From the NCBI RefSeq assembly GCF_000805385.1, contig NZ_JTJW01000006.1, positions 1-64,000 on the forward strand: a stretch of DNA of 64,000 nucleotides. The letters are read 5' to 3'. The position numbers were made by a program, and so were the translations under genes. Source of the DNA: Mycolicibacterium setense. Lineage in GTDB: Bacteria > Actinomycetota > Actinomycetes > Mycobacteriales > Mycobacteriaceae. The notes under the pieces are model-generated. The model ran no database searches. It saw only the letters and a program-made list of their open reading frames with translations, and was not told the origin of the DNA. How positions within the stretch are numbered: the stretch's first letter is position 1; every line of letters starts with the position of its first letter. This document shows positions 42,189 through 50,297 of this stretch, piece after piece.

Positions 42189-43534
42189 AGCCTGTCCCAC
42201 GGAATGCTGTCGAGCTTTCGGGCCGCCCAGTTGGACTCGGGAAGGTCGTTGCCGCAACCGAATCGGCGTAACCAGCGGCGCGTCTGGGTATCGTCCATAT
42301 TGTCCGAGAGGCCGTGGCGGATCGCCTCGTTGTTCGCGATGTTCTTGGTCGTCAGATGCGGGTAGGCGCTGTACCAGACATTGCTCGGGGCTTGCCGGGT
42401 GGGAAGCAGCTTCTTGTAGGCCTTCTCGTCTGTGATGCCGCCGAAGAACAGGAAGCGCGTGCGCGGGAAGCCATCGCCATTGCTGAAGATGGCGTTGAGC
42501 CCCCAGAACGCCTTGTCGATGAAGTCGTTCATGTAGCTCTCCAGGCTGCCGTCGTAGTTGCTGGAGAAGAACAGGCCGCGGTTGCCGTTCATCCGTACCC
42601 ACCGGGCGAAATGAATGGTGTTGAGCCCGGACAGGGTTCCGCGGTTGTAGATGTGGCGGGTTGCGTAGTCGGTCAGGGACAGGATCGCCGTCGTCGTCAG
42701 CCGTCGGAACAGCCCGGGCTTGAGGAAGCCGACGGCGACGATCTGGTTGTGCGCCCAGTAGTCCTCGTCGTCGCGATACGCCCGGGCCACATCGGGTTCG
42801 GCGGCGCGGGTGTCGGGCTGGTCGCGCTTCTCGTGGTGGCGCAGCACGAGCGTGAACAATCCGAGGCCGAGCACCACGAGCGGCAGGAACAGCACCGTCA
42901 CCACGGCCAGTGCGGCGATCCAGAAGTACTTGTGCACAGCCTCTTTGGCCCGCCACCGTAAGGACGGCCCCTCTGCCTGTTTCAAGGCCCAGGACAGGTC
43001 CTCGCGGTCGCGCACGAAGTCGACGATCGCGCTCCTGATCTTCCCCGGATCCAGCGAACCGAGGTCGCCCGCGTCCAGGAACCTGTTGATCTCGCGCTGC
43101 AGCAGGTCCTCCTGCCGGATCTGGTTGACCGAACGGCCTCGCCGGTTGATGTGTGCCGCAGCGGTTTTCGCCTGATGTGCCTGCAGGAAAGTCCGCCGCG
43201 CAGATTTCGAGGTGACGTCCGGGTAGCCGACGCAGTGGGAGAACACCGTGTCGAGCCCGTCGCCTCCGATGGTCGAGAGTTCGTCGAGATGTGCGCGCAG
43301 CGGTGCGTCCACATCGGTCAACAGCGCCAGCTGGGCGGGCACGGGGTGTCCATCGAGGTCCTGCGTCGGGTCGAACAGGACGAGCCTGGCGAAGTGCAGA
43401 CCACTCAACTTCTCGAACGGCAGCACATCCCACCGCTCGACGTGGTCGGGAATCCGTCCGAGCAGATCTCGCAGTGATGCCAGCCGGTCTTCGCTGACCT
43501 CGGCGAGCACGGTGAACGCTTCCTGGTGTGGCAT
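42185..43534 (-). CDS. Membrane-anchored protein with duplicated ferredoxin-like/Dyp-like domains
   Basis: 449 residues with an internal repeat. SGLHFARLVLFD...FSHCVGYP (44-105) matches SGLNTIHFARWVRMN...FSNGDGFP (302-357) in order and spacing, including HFAR-V, a following L-x-x-x-D-x-D/YDG strand and the D-F/L helix. One hydrophobic helix at about 204-231 separates the halves. The family is not one I recognise; the repeated beta-alpha units are like the dimeric alpha/beta barrel fold that Dyp peroxidases also have. ATG 43534 or GTG 43543 (overlapping the previous stop) may start it. It lies between the dioxygenase and Dyp genes. Confidence 0.75.
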   Translation of the reverse strand: MPHQEAFTVLAEVSEDRLASLRDLLGRIPDHVERWDVLPFEKLSGLHFARLVLFDPTQDLDGHPVPAQLALLTDVDAPLRAHLDELSTIGGDGLDTVFSHCVGYPDVTSKSARRTFLQAHQAKTAAAHINRRGRSVNQIRQEDLLQREINRFLDAGDLGSLDPGKIRSAIVDFVRDREDLSWALKQAEGPSLRWRAKEAVHKYFWIAALAVVTVLFLPLVVLGLGLFTLVLRHHEKRDQPDTRAAEPDVARAYRDDEDYWAHNQIVAVGFLKPGLFRRLTTTAILSLTDYATRHIYNRGTLSGLNTIHFARWVRMNGNRGLFFSSNYDGSLESYMNDFIDKAFWGLNAIFSNGDGFPRTRFLFFGGITDEKAYKKLLPTRQAPSNVWYSAYPHLTTKNIANNEAIRHGLSDNMDDTQTRRWLRRFGCGNDLPESNWAARKLDSIPWDRL

Positions 43535-43539
43535 CGGGA

Positions 43540-44010
43540 TCACCCGGTCGAGCGAATGGTGAACCACCCGACGCGTTTCCGCCAGAGCCACACGACTCCG
43601 AGGTAGAGGCCGGGGCCCACCTGACGGATCTCGTCGCGCACCATACGGGCCAGGAACGACGTCTTGGAGTAGTCGATGAGCACACAGTCAGCGCTGTCCA
43701 CCCAGCTCGATGCGATCGAGAGCCTGGCTTTGACGAGCCGCAGACCGAACGGGGTCACCTTGTTGCGCAGCACGCCCTCACGTCGGTCGAGCACCTTGCC
43801 CTGCCAGATGATCACGCGGACCAGCTGGGCGAGTGGCTTGGCCAGCCACGTGCCCGGCCAGGCCAGCAACGTGCCTCGGGTGTCCCCGTCGGGGATGGGC
43901 CCGGCCACCGACTGACGGAACAGGAGGTCCAACGCGCTGTTGCGGCAGCCGAGCAACAACGACTCGTCGAGTGCCGTCGGCCGGGTCAGCTCCGGCTCGG
44001 GGCGGGTCAT
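43540..44010 (-). CDS. Small protein with lipocalin-like pattern in the dioxygenase operon
   Basis: 156 residues. It has GPIPDGDTRGTLL near residue 38, a WQGKVLDRREG strand, an SWVDSADCVLIDY segment and VRDEIRQVGPGLYLGVVWL near the end, spaced like an up-and-down beta barrel (lipocalin-like). A hydrophobic-ligand carrier beside a fatty-acid dioxygenase would make sense but is inference. ATG 44010 overlaps the dioxygenase stop (ATGA). Its stop lies next to the start of the duplicated-domain gene. Confidence 0.65.
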   Translation of the reverse strand: MTRPEPELTRPTALDESLLLGCRNSALDLLFRQSVAGPIPDGDTRGTLLAWPGTWLAKPLAQLVRVIIWQGKVLDRREGVLRNKVTPFGLRLVKARLSIASSWVDSADCVLIDYSKTSFLARMVRDEIRQVGPGLYLGVVWLWRKRVGWFTIRSTG

Positions 44011-45800
44011 CGCTGTCCCTGGCCGAGCCGCGACCACGGCGCGAATGCGTTGCGCTGGTCGCGCAGCACCGGTTCGAGCTCGGGATAGTGGCGGATGAGC
44101 ACCGAGCACATGTCGTTGTCCGCAATCCAGGCGAGGCCCTCGGGTGTGTAGACCCGCGGGGTGAAGTCGACCGTGAAGAACCGGTCGCTCTTGAGCCGGC
44201 GGGTCGCCATCAGAACGAAGATGCGGAACGCCGTGTCGCTGAACCCGAACTTCTCGGGCAGCTTCTCGCCGAACATGCCGACCATGGCGTCGACCTTCTC
44301 GATGTCACCGCCGTAGATCTTGCTCATCTTGACGGCAGTGTCGCGGTCCCCACCGCTGATCTCGTCGAACGATGTCGCCGGCTTCAACCGCAGCTGGCGG
44401 CGGAAGTCGTTGTAGCGCGGCACCCCTCGCTCGCGGGAGCGGATGATGTCGGTCGAGATCATGTCGATGACGTGTCCGTCGGTGCGGTCGAAGCGGCGCA
44501 TGAAGTTGGGACTGTTGTGCAGGGTGACCGCGCCGGGGTTCGCGACGCCCAGCGAGTAGATGCAGTTGGAGATGCCGATGCTCTTGAGCACGCCGCGGGA
44601 GTTGGCGCCGCCGTGGATGCTGTCGAATGAAAGCTGCTGCGGCTCGGCCTTTCCGGCGATGTTGAGGAACTCGTAGTCGTCGGGCACCAGCGGGTGCATG
44701 CGGTAGACGGTGACGAAGTCCTCGGTGATCGAGTACGGCGCGGAGTGGTGATCGGTCGCAGACCCCACGACACCGCTGATCGCCTCGTCGGCGCTGAGCC
44801 GCCCGAACAGCTGCTTGACGCGTTCGCCGGCGAGCCCGAACCAGTTGGCCCGCATCCCGATCTGCAAGGTCGGGTGGCCGAGGATGGCCGGCGTCCATTC
44901 GACGGTGTGGATCTTCGCGATCAGCGCGGCGTTGATCATGCGCGCCTTGTGGAAGATCTGGTCGCCGGTCCAGGTCGGGTAGGCGGCTTGCAGGCGGTCG
45001 CAGATGGCGTTGTGCTCGCGTAGGAAGATCGTGCCCATCAGTTCCAGGCCCAGCCACCAGCCGTCCGCCCCGCCGGAGGCACCGAGCAACGACGGATCGA
45101 GATCGATGAATCCGTCGGCGTCGATGCGAACCTTCCCGTCCTTCTTGTCCTTCGTGCGAATCGCATCTTGGAACAGTTGGTTGCTGCCGTAGAGCTGCGA
45201 GGCATCCCACCAGTGCGTCTCGGTGTTGATGAACGTCGAGTCGCCCGGCGTCGGGTGCGGGTCGGGCGGCGTCGACGGGATCCGGATGGCGGACTCGTCC
45301 CAGTCGTCGCCGTCGGGCACCGGAATCTCGATCATCTTGCTGGGGTCGGTGTCGTGGCTGAACCAGTCACGGGTCTCGAACTGCAGCCAGGCCGCCGCCA
45401 GGACGTTGAGCGTGGTGGCCGGCTTGAATGTGTCGCGTCGCAGCAGCTCGTTGCTGATCACTCTCGGGTTGGGGTCCATCAGGTTCGGCGGCTGCTCGGC
45501 ATGTCCCTTGTCCAGCGGCACGTTGCGTCCGAACCGGGTGTTGGCCATACCCATCGACGGTGCCGACAGATCGTTGTAGGAGCCGTCGACCGTTCTGATC
45601 GTGAGGTATTCGGCAGGGGTGTGTTCCGGCGGTGCCGGGGGCTTGCCCCGATAGGCGTCATAGAGGTTGTGTTCGCGCAGTGCGTCGCGGACCCCGATCA
45701 GGACGCCGAGCCCGATCCACGGCGGGAACTTGTCCCACCCGATCCGACGGTCGGCAACCTCAGTGGCTTTGATGAACCACCTTGTCAGCAGGGATGGCAT
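44007..45800 (-). CDS. Haem peroxidase-superfamily fatty-acid alpha-dioxygenase-like enzyme
   Basis: 597 residues of the animal haem peroxidase/cyclooxygenase superfamily, closest in motifs to plant alpha-dioxygenases: distal His H149 in DWFSHD, THWWDASQLYG (195-205), REHN (261-264), HTVEWTPAIL (298-307) and TVYRMHPL (364-371), where Y366 would be the radical Tyr and H369 the proximal haem ligand. Plant enzymes put oxygen on the alpha carbon of fatty acids, giving 2-hydroperoxides. No signal peptide. The first 40 residues are hydrophobic enough to bind a membrane. The 5' end overlaps the preceding gene by 41 bases. Confidence 0.88.
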   Translation of the reverse strand: MPSLLTRWFIKATEVADRRIGWDKFPPWIGLGVLIGVRDALREHNLYDAYRGKPPAPPEHTPAEYLTIRTVDGSYNDLSAPSMGMANTRFGRNVPLDKGHAEQPPNLMDPNPRVISNELLRRDTFKPATTLNVLAAAWLQFETRDWFSHDTDPSKMIEIPVPDGDDWDESAIRIPSTPPDPHPTPGDSTFINTETHWWDASQLYGSNQLFQDAIRTKDKKDGKVRIDADGFIDLDPSLLGASGGADGWWLGLELMGTIFLREHNAICDRLQAAYPTWTGDQIFHKARMINAALIAKIHTVEWTPAILGHPTLQIGMRANWFGLAGERVKQLFGRLSADEAISGVVGSATDHHSAPYSITEDFVTVYRMHPLVPDDYEFLNIAGKAEPQQLSFDSIHGGANSRGVLKSIGISNCIYSLGVANPGAVTLHNSPNFMRRFDRTDGHVIDMISTDIIRSRERGVPRYNDFRRQLRLKPATSFDEISGGDRDTAVKMSKIYGGDIEKVDAMVGMFGEKLPEKFGFSDTAFRIFVLMATRRLKSDRFFTVDFTPRVYTPEGLAWIADNDMCSVLIRHYPELEPVLRDQRNAFAPWSRLGQGQR

Positions 45801-46170
45801 CCTGGCCTCCTTTCCATGCGGTGACGGCTAGTGCGGTGTTGATCGCGGAGATGACGATGGCCACCAGGCCTTGCTTGCGTGGCAGATCGCCGCGGGCTGC
45901 GGTGACGGTGGCAGAGGCAGTGTCGGTCGCGTGGATGAGGACCGCGAGCTTTTCGGCGCGACGCAGTTCTTCGCCGCGCAACATCAGGAGTTCGAGCCCG
46001 ATGATGACTGTCCGGATACCGAACATCCGGAAGGGATAGGTGCCGGACCGATCCTGGGCCGTGTCGACGCCGAGGCGGCCCAGCAACTTCTCGGGGGCCA
46101 GCAATCCCGCCGCGCCGTTGAGGATTCGGATCACTGCCAAGGCCTTGCGCGCTGCCGTTGGGACATGCAT
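45760..46170 (-). CDS. Small membrane protein, first gene of the dioxygenase operon
   Basis: 136 residues with weakly hydrophobic segments (NGAAGLLAPEKLLGRLG, MFGIRTVIIGLELLML and GLVAIVISAINTALAVTAW), probably three helices. The LLAPEKLLGRLG start resembles DUF4267-like small membrane proteins, but I am not sure. It overlaps the dioxygenase gene by 41 bases in another frame. Divergent from the wax-ester synthase gene, with about 120 bases between the starts. Confidence 0.65.
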   Translation of the reverse strand: MHVPTAARKALAVIRILNGAAGLLAPEKLLGRLGVDTAQDRSGTYPFRMFGIRTVIIGLELLMLRGEELRRAEKLAVLIHATDTASATVTAARGDLPRKQGLVAIVISAINTALAVTAWKGGQDAIPADKVVHQSH

Positions 46171-46292
46171 CCTGACACCTCCATTCGACGAGTCGGCTGT
46201 GAACAGATCTTGCGGCTGATTCAGGGCGGGCGAACGCGTAGTCGGGTACCTGTTTTCGCGCGGCCCCGTCCGGATCCGCGTTGAATGGGTTC

Positions 46293-47648
46293 ATGGAGCT
46301 CATGTCGCCGACCGATTCGATGTTTCTGATCGCCGAGAGCCGGGAGCACCCGTTCCACGTCGGCGGCCTCGCGCTCTATGAACCTCCGGCCGGTGCGGAC
46401 CGAGAATTCGTGCGGGAGCTGTACGAGGCGATGGTGGCCCAGACCGAGATCGAGCCCGTGTTCCGCAAGCATCCGGCGACCATTCTGGGCGGCTTCGCCA
46501 ACGTCGGCTGGACCTACGACAACGACGTCGACCTCGACTATCACCTGCGTCGCTCGGGCCTGCCGTCGCCGGGCCGGGTTCGTGACCTGCTGGAGCTGAC
46601 CTCACGCCTGCACGGCAGCCTGCTCGACAGGCACCGTCCGTTGTGGGAGGCCCACCTGATCGAGGGGCTGGCCGACGGCCGGTTCGCGGTGTACACGAAG
46701 ATGCACCATTCGCTGATCGACGGGGTGTCGGCGCTCAAGCTGTTGATGCGCACGTTGTCGGAGGATCCCGAGGACGCCGAGGTGCGGGTGCCGTGGGCGC
46801 TGCCGCGCCGGAAACGGCCGCACCAGAGTTCGTCGGTGATGCGGACCCTCGGTGACGCGGTGGGCTCTGTCGCGGGTCTGGCGCCGTCGACGGTGCGGCT
46901 GGCTCGTGCGGCGCTGCTGCAGCAACAGCTCACATTGCCGTTCGCGGCTCCCAAGACGATGTTCAACGTCAAGATCGGTGGCGCCCGCCGGGTCGCGGCG
47001 CAGTCCTGGCCTCTGGAGCGGTTCAAGCGGATTTCGGCTGCCGCCGGTTTCACGGTCAACGACGTGGTGCTCGCGGTGTGTGCCGGTGCGTTGCGCGCCT
47101 ACCTGCTCGAGCAGGACGCGCTGCCGGACGAGTCGCTGATCGCGATGGTTCCGGTGAGCCTGCGCGCCGAGCACGAGGCCGACGCAGGCGGCAACCTGGT
47201 GGGCTCGGTCCTGTGCAATCTGGGTACCAACCTGGAAGATCCGGCGGATCGGCTCGACGTCGTCGGCGAGTCGATGCGGGGCAACAAGAAGGTGTTCTCC
47301 GAACTGCCTCGGATCCAGGCTCTGGCCTTGTCGGCGATGATGATCGCCCCGCTCGGCCTGGCCGCGGTCCCCGGTTTCGTCCGCGCCACGTCGCCGCCGT
47401 TCAACCTGGTCATCTCCAATGTGCCCGGACCGCGAAATCCGTTGTACTGGAAGGGTGCTCGACTCGACGGCAATTATCCGCTGTCGATCGCGCTGGACGG
47501 CCAGGCCATGAACATCACGCTGGCCAACAATGCCGACAACCTCGATTTCGGTCTGGTCGGCTGTCGGCGCAGTGTGCCGCATCTGCAGCGGATGCTCAGC
47601 CATCTGGAGGATTCCCTCAAGGCGCTGGAGGTCGCGTCCGGCGCCTGA
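46293..47648 (+). CDS. Wax ester synthase/diacylglycerol acyltransferase (WS/DGAT, Tgs family)
   Basis: 451 residues. Active-site motif HHSLIDG at 138-144 (HHxxxDG), then VPVSLR and SNVPGP motifs of the C-terminal half. It uses acyl-CoA and a long-chain alcohol or diacylglycerol to make wax ester or triacylglycerol at the inner membrane face. Mycobacteria have many paralogues of differing activity. ATG 46293 gives the usual MELMSPTDSMFL start; TTG 46281 is less likely. The divergent oxygenase operon also handles fatty acids. Confidence 0.92.
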   Translation: MELMSPTDSMFLIAESREHPFHVGGLALYEPPAGADREFVRELYEAMVAQTEIEPVFRKHPATILGGFANVGWTYDNDVDLDYHLRRSGLPSPGRVRDLLELTSRLHGSLLDRHRPLWEAHLIEGLADGRFAVYTKMHHSLIDGVSALKLLMRTLSEDPEDAEVRVPWALPRRKRPHQSSSVMRTLGDAVGSVAGLAPSTVRLARAALLQQQLTLPFAAPKTMFNVKIGGARRVAAQSWPLERFKRISAAAGFTVNDVVLAVCAGALRAYLLEQDALPDESLIAMVPVSLRAEHEADAGGNLVGSVLCNLGTNLEDPADRLDVVGESMRGNKKVFSELPRIQALALSAMMIAPLGLAAVPGFVRATSPPFNLVISNVPGPRNPLYWKGARLDGNYPLSIALDGQAMNITLANNADNLDFGLVGCRRSVPHLQRMLSHLEDSLKALEVASGA

Positions 47649-47694
47649 CGCCAAAAGGCGTAATGGGTAGACCAAATAGGGTTCCTCACGCAAA

Positions 47695-49956
47695 ATGGTC
47701 GGCGTGGCGGATGACGGTGGTGCCTACCTCGGCAGGATGCGGACTCTCGATGCCAAGGCGGTGAACCTCGACGGGTTCAGCGTGCCCAACCCGGATCTGG
47801 GCCTGGTGGCGATGCGCGGCCCGCACGATCCGGAACCGTCGCTGGTGCTGCGGGGCGGCCAGGTCATCGAGATGGACGGCAGAGCCGCCGAGGAATTCGA
47901 CGTGATCGACGAGTTCATCGCCCGTTACGGCCTGGACCTCGACGTCGCGGCCGAGGCCATGGCCATGTCCGATGTCGAACTGGCGCGCAAGACCGTCGAC
48001 CTCAACGTGCCCCGGGCCGAGGTGGTCCGGCTGATCGGTGGTACCACGCCGGCGAAGCTCGCGCGGGTCATCGCGCTGCTCACCCCGGTCGAGATACAGA
48101 TGGCGATGGCCAAGATGCGGGCCAGGCGTACCCCGAGCAATCAGGCCCACGTGACCAACCAACTGGATGACCCGATGCTGATCGCGGCCGATGCGGCGAG
48201 CGCGGTCGCCTACGGGTTCCGCGAGGTCGAGACCACGGTGCCGGTGCTCGGTGACGCGCCGTCGAATGCCGTTGCGTTGCTGATCGGTTCGCAGGTGGGG
48301 ACGCCGGGCGCGATGGCGCAGTGCGCGATCGAGGAGGCGCTGGAACTGCGGCTCGGTATGCGCGGGCTGACCAGTTACGCCGAGACCATTTCCATCTACG
48401 GCACCGAGCAGGTGTTCGTCGACGGCGATGACACGCCGTTCTCCAAGGCCATTCTGACAAGCGCCTATGCGTCACGTGGTCTGAAGATGCGGGTCACCAG
48501 CGGCGGCGGGGCCGAGGTGCTGATGGGTGCGGCCGAGAAGTGCTCGATCCTGTATCTGGAATCCCGCTGTGTGTCGCTGGCCCGGGCACTGGGCTCCCAG
48601 GGCGTGCAGAACGGCGGTATCGACGGGGTGGGCGTGGTGGCCTCGGTGCCCGAGGGCATGAAGGAGCTGCTCGCCGAGAACCTGATGGTGATGATGCGCG
48701 ACCTGGAGTCGTGCGCGGGCAATGACAATCTGATCTCCGAATCCGACATCCGCCGCAGCGCGCACACTCTGCCGGTTCTGCTGGCCGGCGCCGATTTCAT
48801 CTTCTCCGGGTTCGGCTCGATCCCGCGCTATGACAACGCGTTCGCGTTGTCCAACTTCAATTCCGACGATATGGACGATTTCCTGGTCCTGCAACGCGAT
48901 TGGGGCGCCGACGGCGGTCTGCGCACCGTGTCGCCCGAGCATCTGGCCGCGGTCCGGCGCCGCGCCGCGACGGCCGTGCAGGCGGTCTACCGCGATCTGG
49001 GGCTGGCCGATTTCGACGACGGCCACATCGAGGAGGTGGTGATCGCCAACGGGTCGCGCGATCTGCCGCCCGGCGACCCCAAGGCCGTCGCGGAAGCGGC
49101 CAATGCCATCGAGGCCAAGCAGCTCACGGTGTTCGACGTGGTGGCCTCGTTGAAGCGCACCGGGTACGACGAGGAGGCCGAGGCCATCATGCGGCTGACG
49201 TCCGAGCGTCTGCGCGGCGACCAGCTGCAGACCTCGGCGATCTTCGATGAGCAGTTCCGGGTGCTGTCCAAGATCACCGATCCGAATGATTACACCGGGC
49301 CCGCAACGGGTTACACGTTGAGCGATGCGCGTCGGGCCGAGATCGACAACATCCGCCAGCAGCGCAGCGCCGCCGAGCTCACCGGCGACCAGGTGGAGCA
49401 CGCCGGCCACATCACCGTCACCGACCTGGAACCCGCCCGCCAGGGCAGCGATCCGCGGGAGGTGTGCATCGGGTTGTCACCCGCACTGGGCCGCAGCGTC
49501 TGGCTGAGCCTGTGCGGCCTGCCGGTCGGTGAGGTGATCCGTCAGCTTTCCGCCGGGCTGGAGGAGGAGGGCTGCGTGCCCCGCTTCGTCCGGGTGCGCT
49601 CGACCATCGACGTCGGCCTGATCGGCCTGACCGCGGCCAAACTGTCCGGCTCGGGAATCGGAATCGGCTTGCAGGGCAAGGGCACTGCCCTCATCCACCG
49701 CAGGGATCTGGCGCCGCTGGCCAACCTGGAGCTGTTCAGTGTGGCTCCGTTGCTGACGGCCAGGAATTATCGGGAACTGGGCCGCAACGCGGCCCGGCAC
49801 GCCAAGGGCATGGCCCCGGTACCGATCCTGACCGGTGGCACCGACGAGTCGATCTCGGCGCGCTACCACGCCCGCGCGGTGGCGCTCGTCGCCCTGGAGC
49901 GTGAGGCCAGCGAACCGGGCCAGGCGCCCGTCACGGTGGAGGTGACGAGAAGTTGA
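47695..49956 (+). CDS. B12-dependent diol/glycerol dehydratase, fused large and medium subunits
   Basis: 753 residues. Residues 1-550 match PduC/DhaB1 (TIM barrel; GSQVGTPGAMAQCAIEEAL, GTEQVF, SGSGAEVLMG-like SGGGAEVLMGAAEKCSILYLE). Residues 560-750 match PduD/DhaB2, including GIGIGLQGKGTALIHRRDL. The junction lies near 545-565. The enzyme uses adenosylcobalamin to turn 1,2-propanediol or glycerol into an aldehyde. The fusion is complete, without stop or shift. ATG 47695 is chosen; the small subunit overlaps the end. Confidence 0.92.
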   Translation: MVGVADDGGAYLGRMRTLDAKAVNLDGFSVPNPDLGLVAMRGPHDPEPSLVLRGGQVIEMDGRAAEEFDVIDEFIARYGLDLDVAAEAMAMSDVELARKTVDLNVPRAEVVRLIGGTTPAKLARVIALLTPVEIQMAMAKMRARRTPSNQAHVTNQLDDPMLIAADAASAVAYGFREVETTVPVLGDAPSNAVALLIGSQVGTPGAMAQCAIEEALELRLGMRGLTSYAETISIYGTEQVFVDGDDTPFSKAILTSAYASRGLKMRVTSGGGAEVLMGAAEKCSILYLESRCVSLARALGSQGVQNGGIDGVGVVASVPEGMKELLAENLMVMMRDLESCAGNDNLISESDIRRSAHTLPVLLAGADFIFSGFGSIPRYDNAFALSNFNSDDMDDFLVLQRDWGADGGLRTVSPEHLAAVRRRAATAVQAVYRDLGLADFDDGHIEEVVIANGSRDLPPGDPKAVAEAANAIEAKQLTVFDVVASLKRTGYDEEAEAIMRLTSERLRGDQLQTSAIFDEQFRVLSKITDPNDYTGPATGYTLSDARRAEIDNIRQQRSAAELTGDQVEHAGHITVTDLEPARQGSDPREVCIGLSPALGRSVWLSLCGLPVGEVIRQLSAGLEEEGCVPRFVRVRSTIDVGLIGLTAAKLSGSGIGIGLQGKGTALIHRRDLAPLANLELFSVAPLLTARNYRELGRNAARHAKGMAPVPILTGGTDESISARYHARAVALVALEREASEPGQAPVTVEVTRS

Positions 49957-50297
49957 ACGAGAAGTCCGCCCGGACATTTACGGTGGCCGCCGCCGTCGAC
50001 GGCAAGTTGGATCTCTCGGATCTGCGGATGGATCCGGCGACCCTGGCACACCAGGCGGTGATCGCCGAGGAGCACGGCAACCCTCAACTTGCCGAGAACT
50101 TCCTGCGCGCAGCCGAATTGGCCACGATCGACGATGAAGAGGTGATGGGACTGTACGAGGCGCTGCGTCCGCACCGCTCCACGGCCGCCGAACTCGACGC
50201 ACTGCAGGCGTCGTTGGAAGCCCGCGGCGCCGCGCGTTGTGCCGAGCTGGTGCGCCAGGCCGCCACGGTGTATGCCCGGCGGGGATTGTTGCGGTGA
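49953..50297 (+). CDS. Diol/glycerol dehydratase small subunit
   Basis: 114 residues, shorter at the N-terminus than PduE (about 170). It keeps LDLSDLRMDPATLAHQAVIAEEHGNPQLAENFLRAAELATIDDEEVMGLYEALRPHRS, identified here as the core at 19-75, with the usual RP(H/Y)RS motif. It completes the alpha-beta-gamma enzyme. TTG 49953 overlaps the stop of the large/medium gene. Followed by the reactivase with a GTGA overlap. Confidence 0.9.
   Translation: MNEKSARTFTVAAAVDGKLDLSDLRMDPATLAHQAVIAEEHGNPQLAENFLRAAELATIDDEEVMGLYEALRPHRSTAAELDALQASLEARGAARCAELVRQAATVYARRGLLR

Noticed and set aside
40755..43685. A 976-codon open frame covering the Dyp gene and upstream DNA
   Set aside because: The front 499 codons are an Arg/Pro-rich out-of-frame reading of the 449-aa gene. 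The Dyp family start is ATG 42188, which overlaps the previous stop.
47648..47661. Small hairpin ACGCC-AAAA-GGCGT as terminator between the WS/DGAT and dehydratase genes
   Set aside because: Only five base pairs and no T-run; too weak to call.
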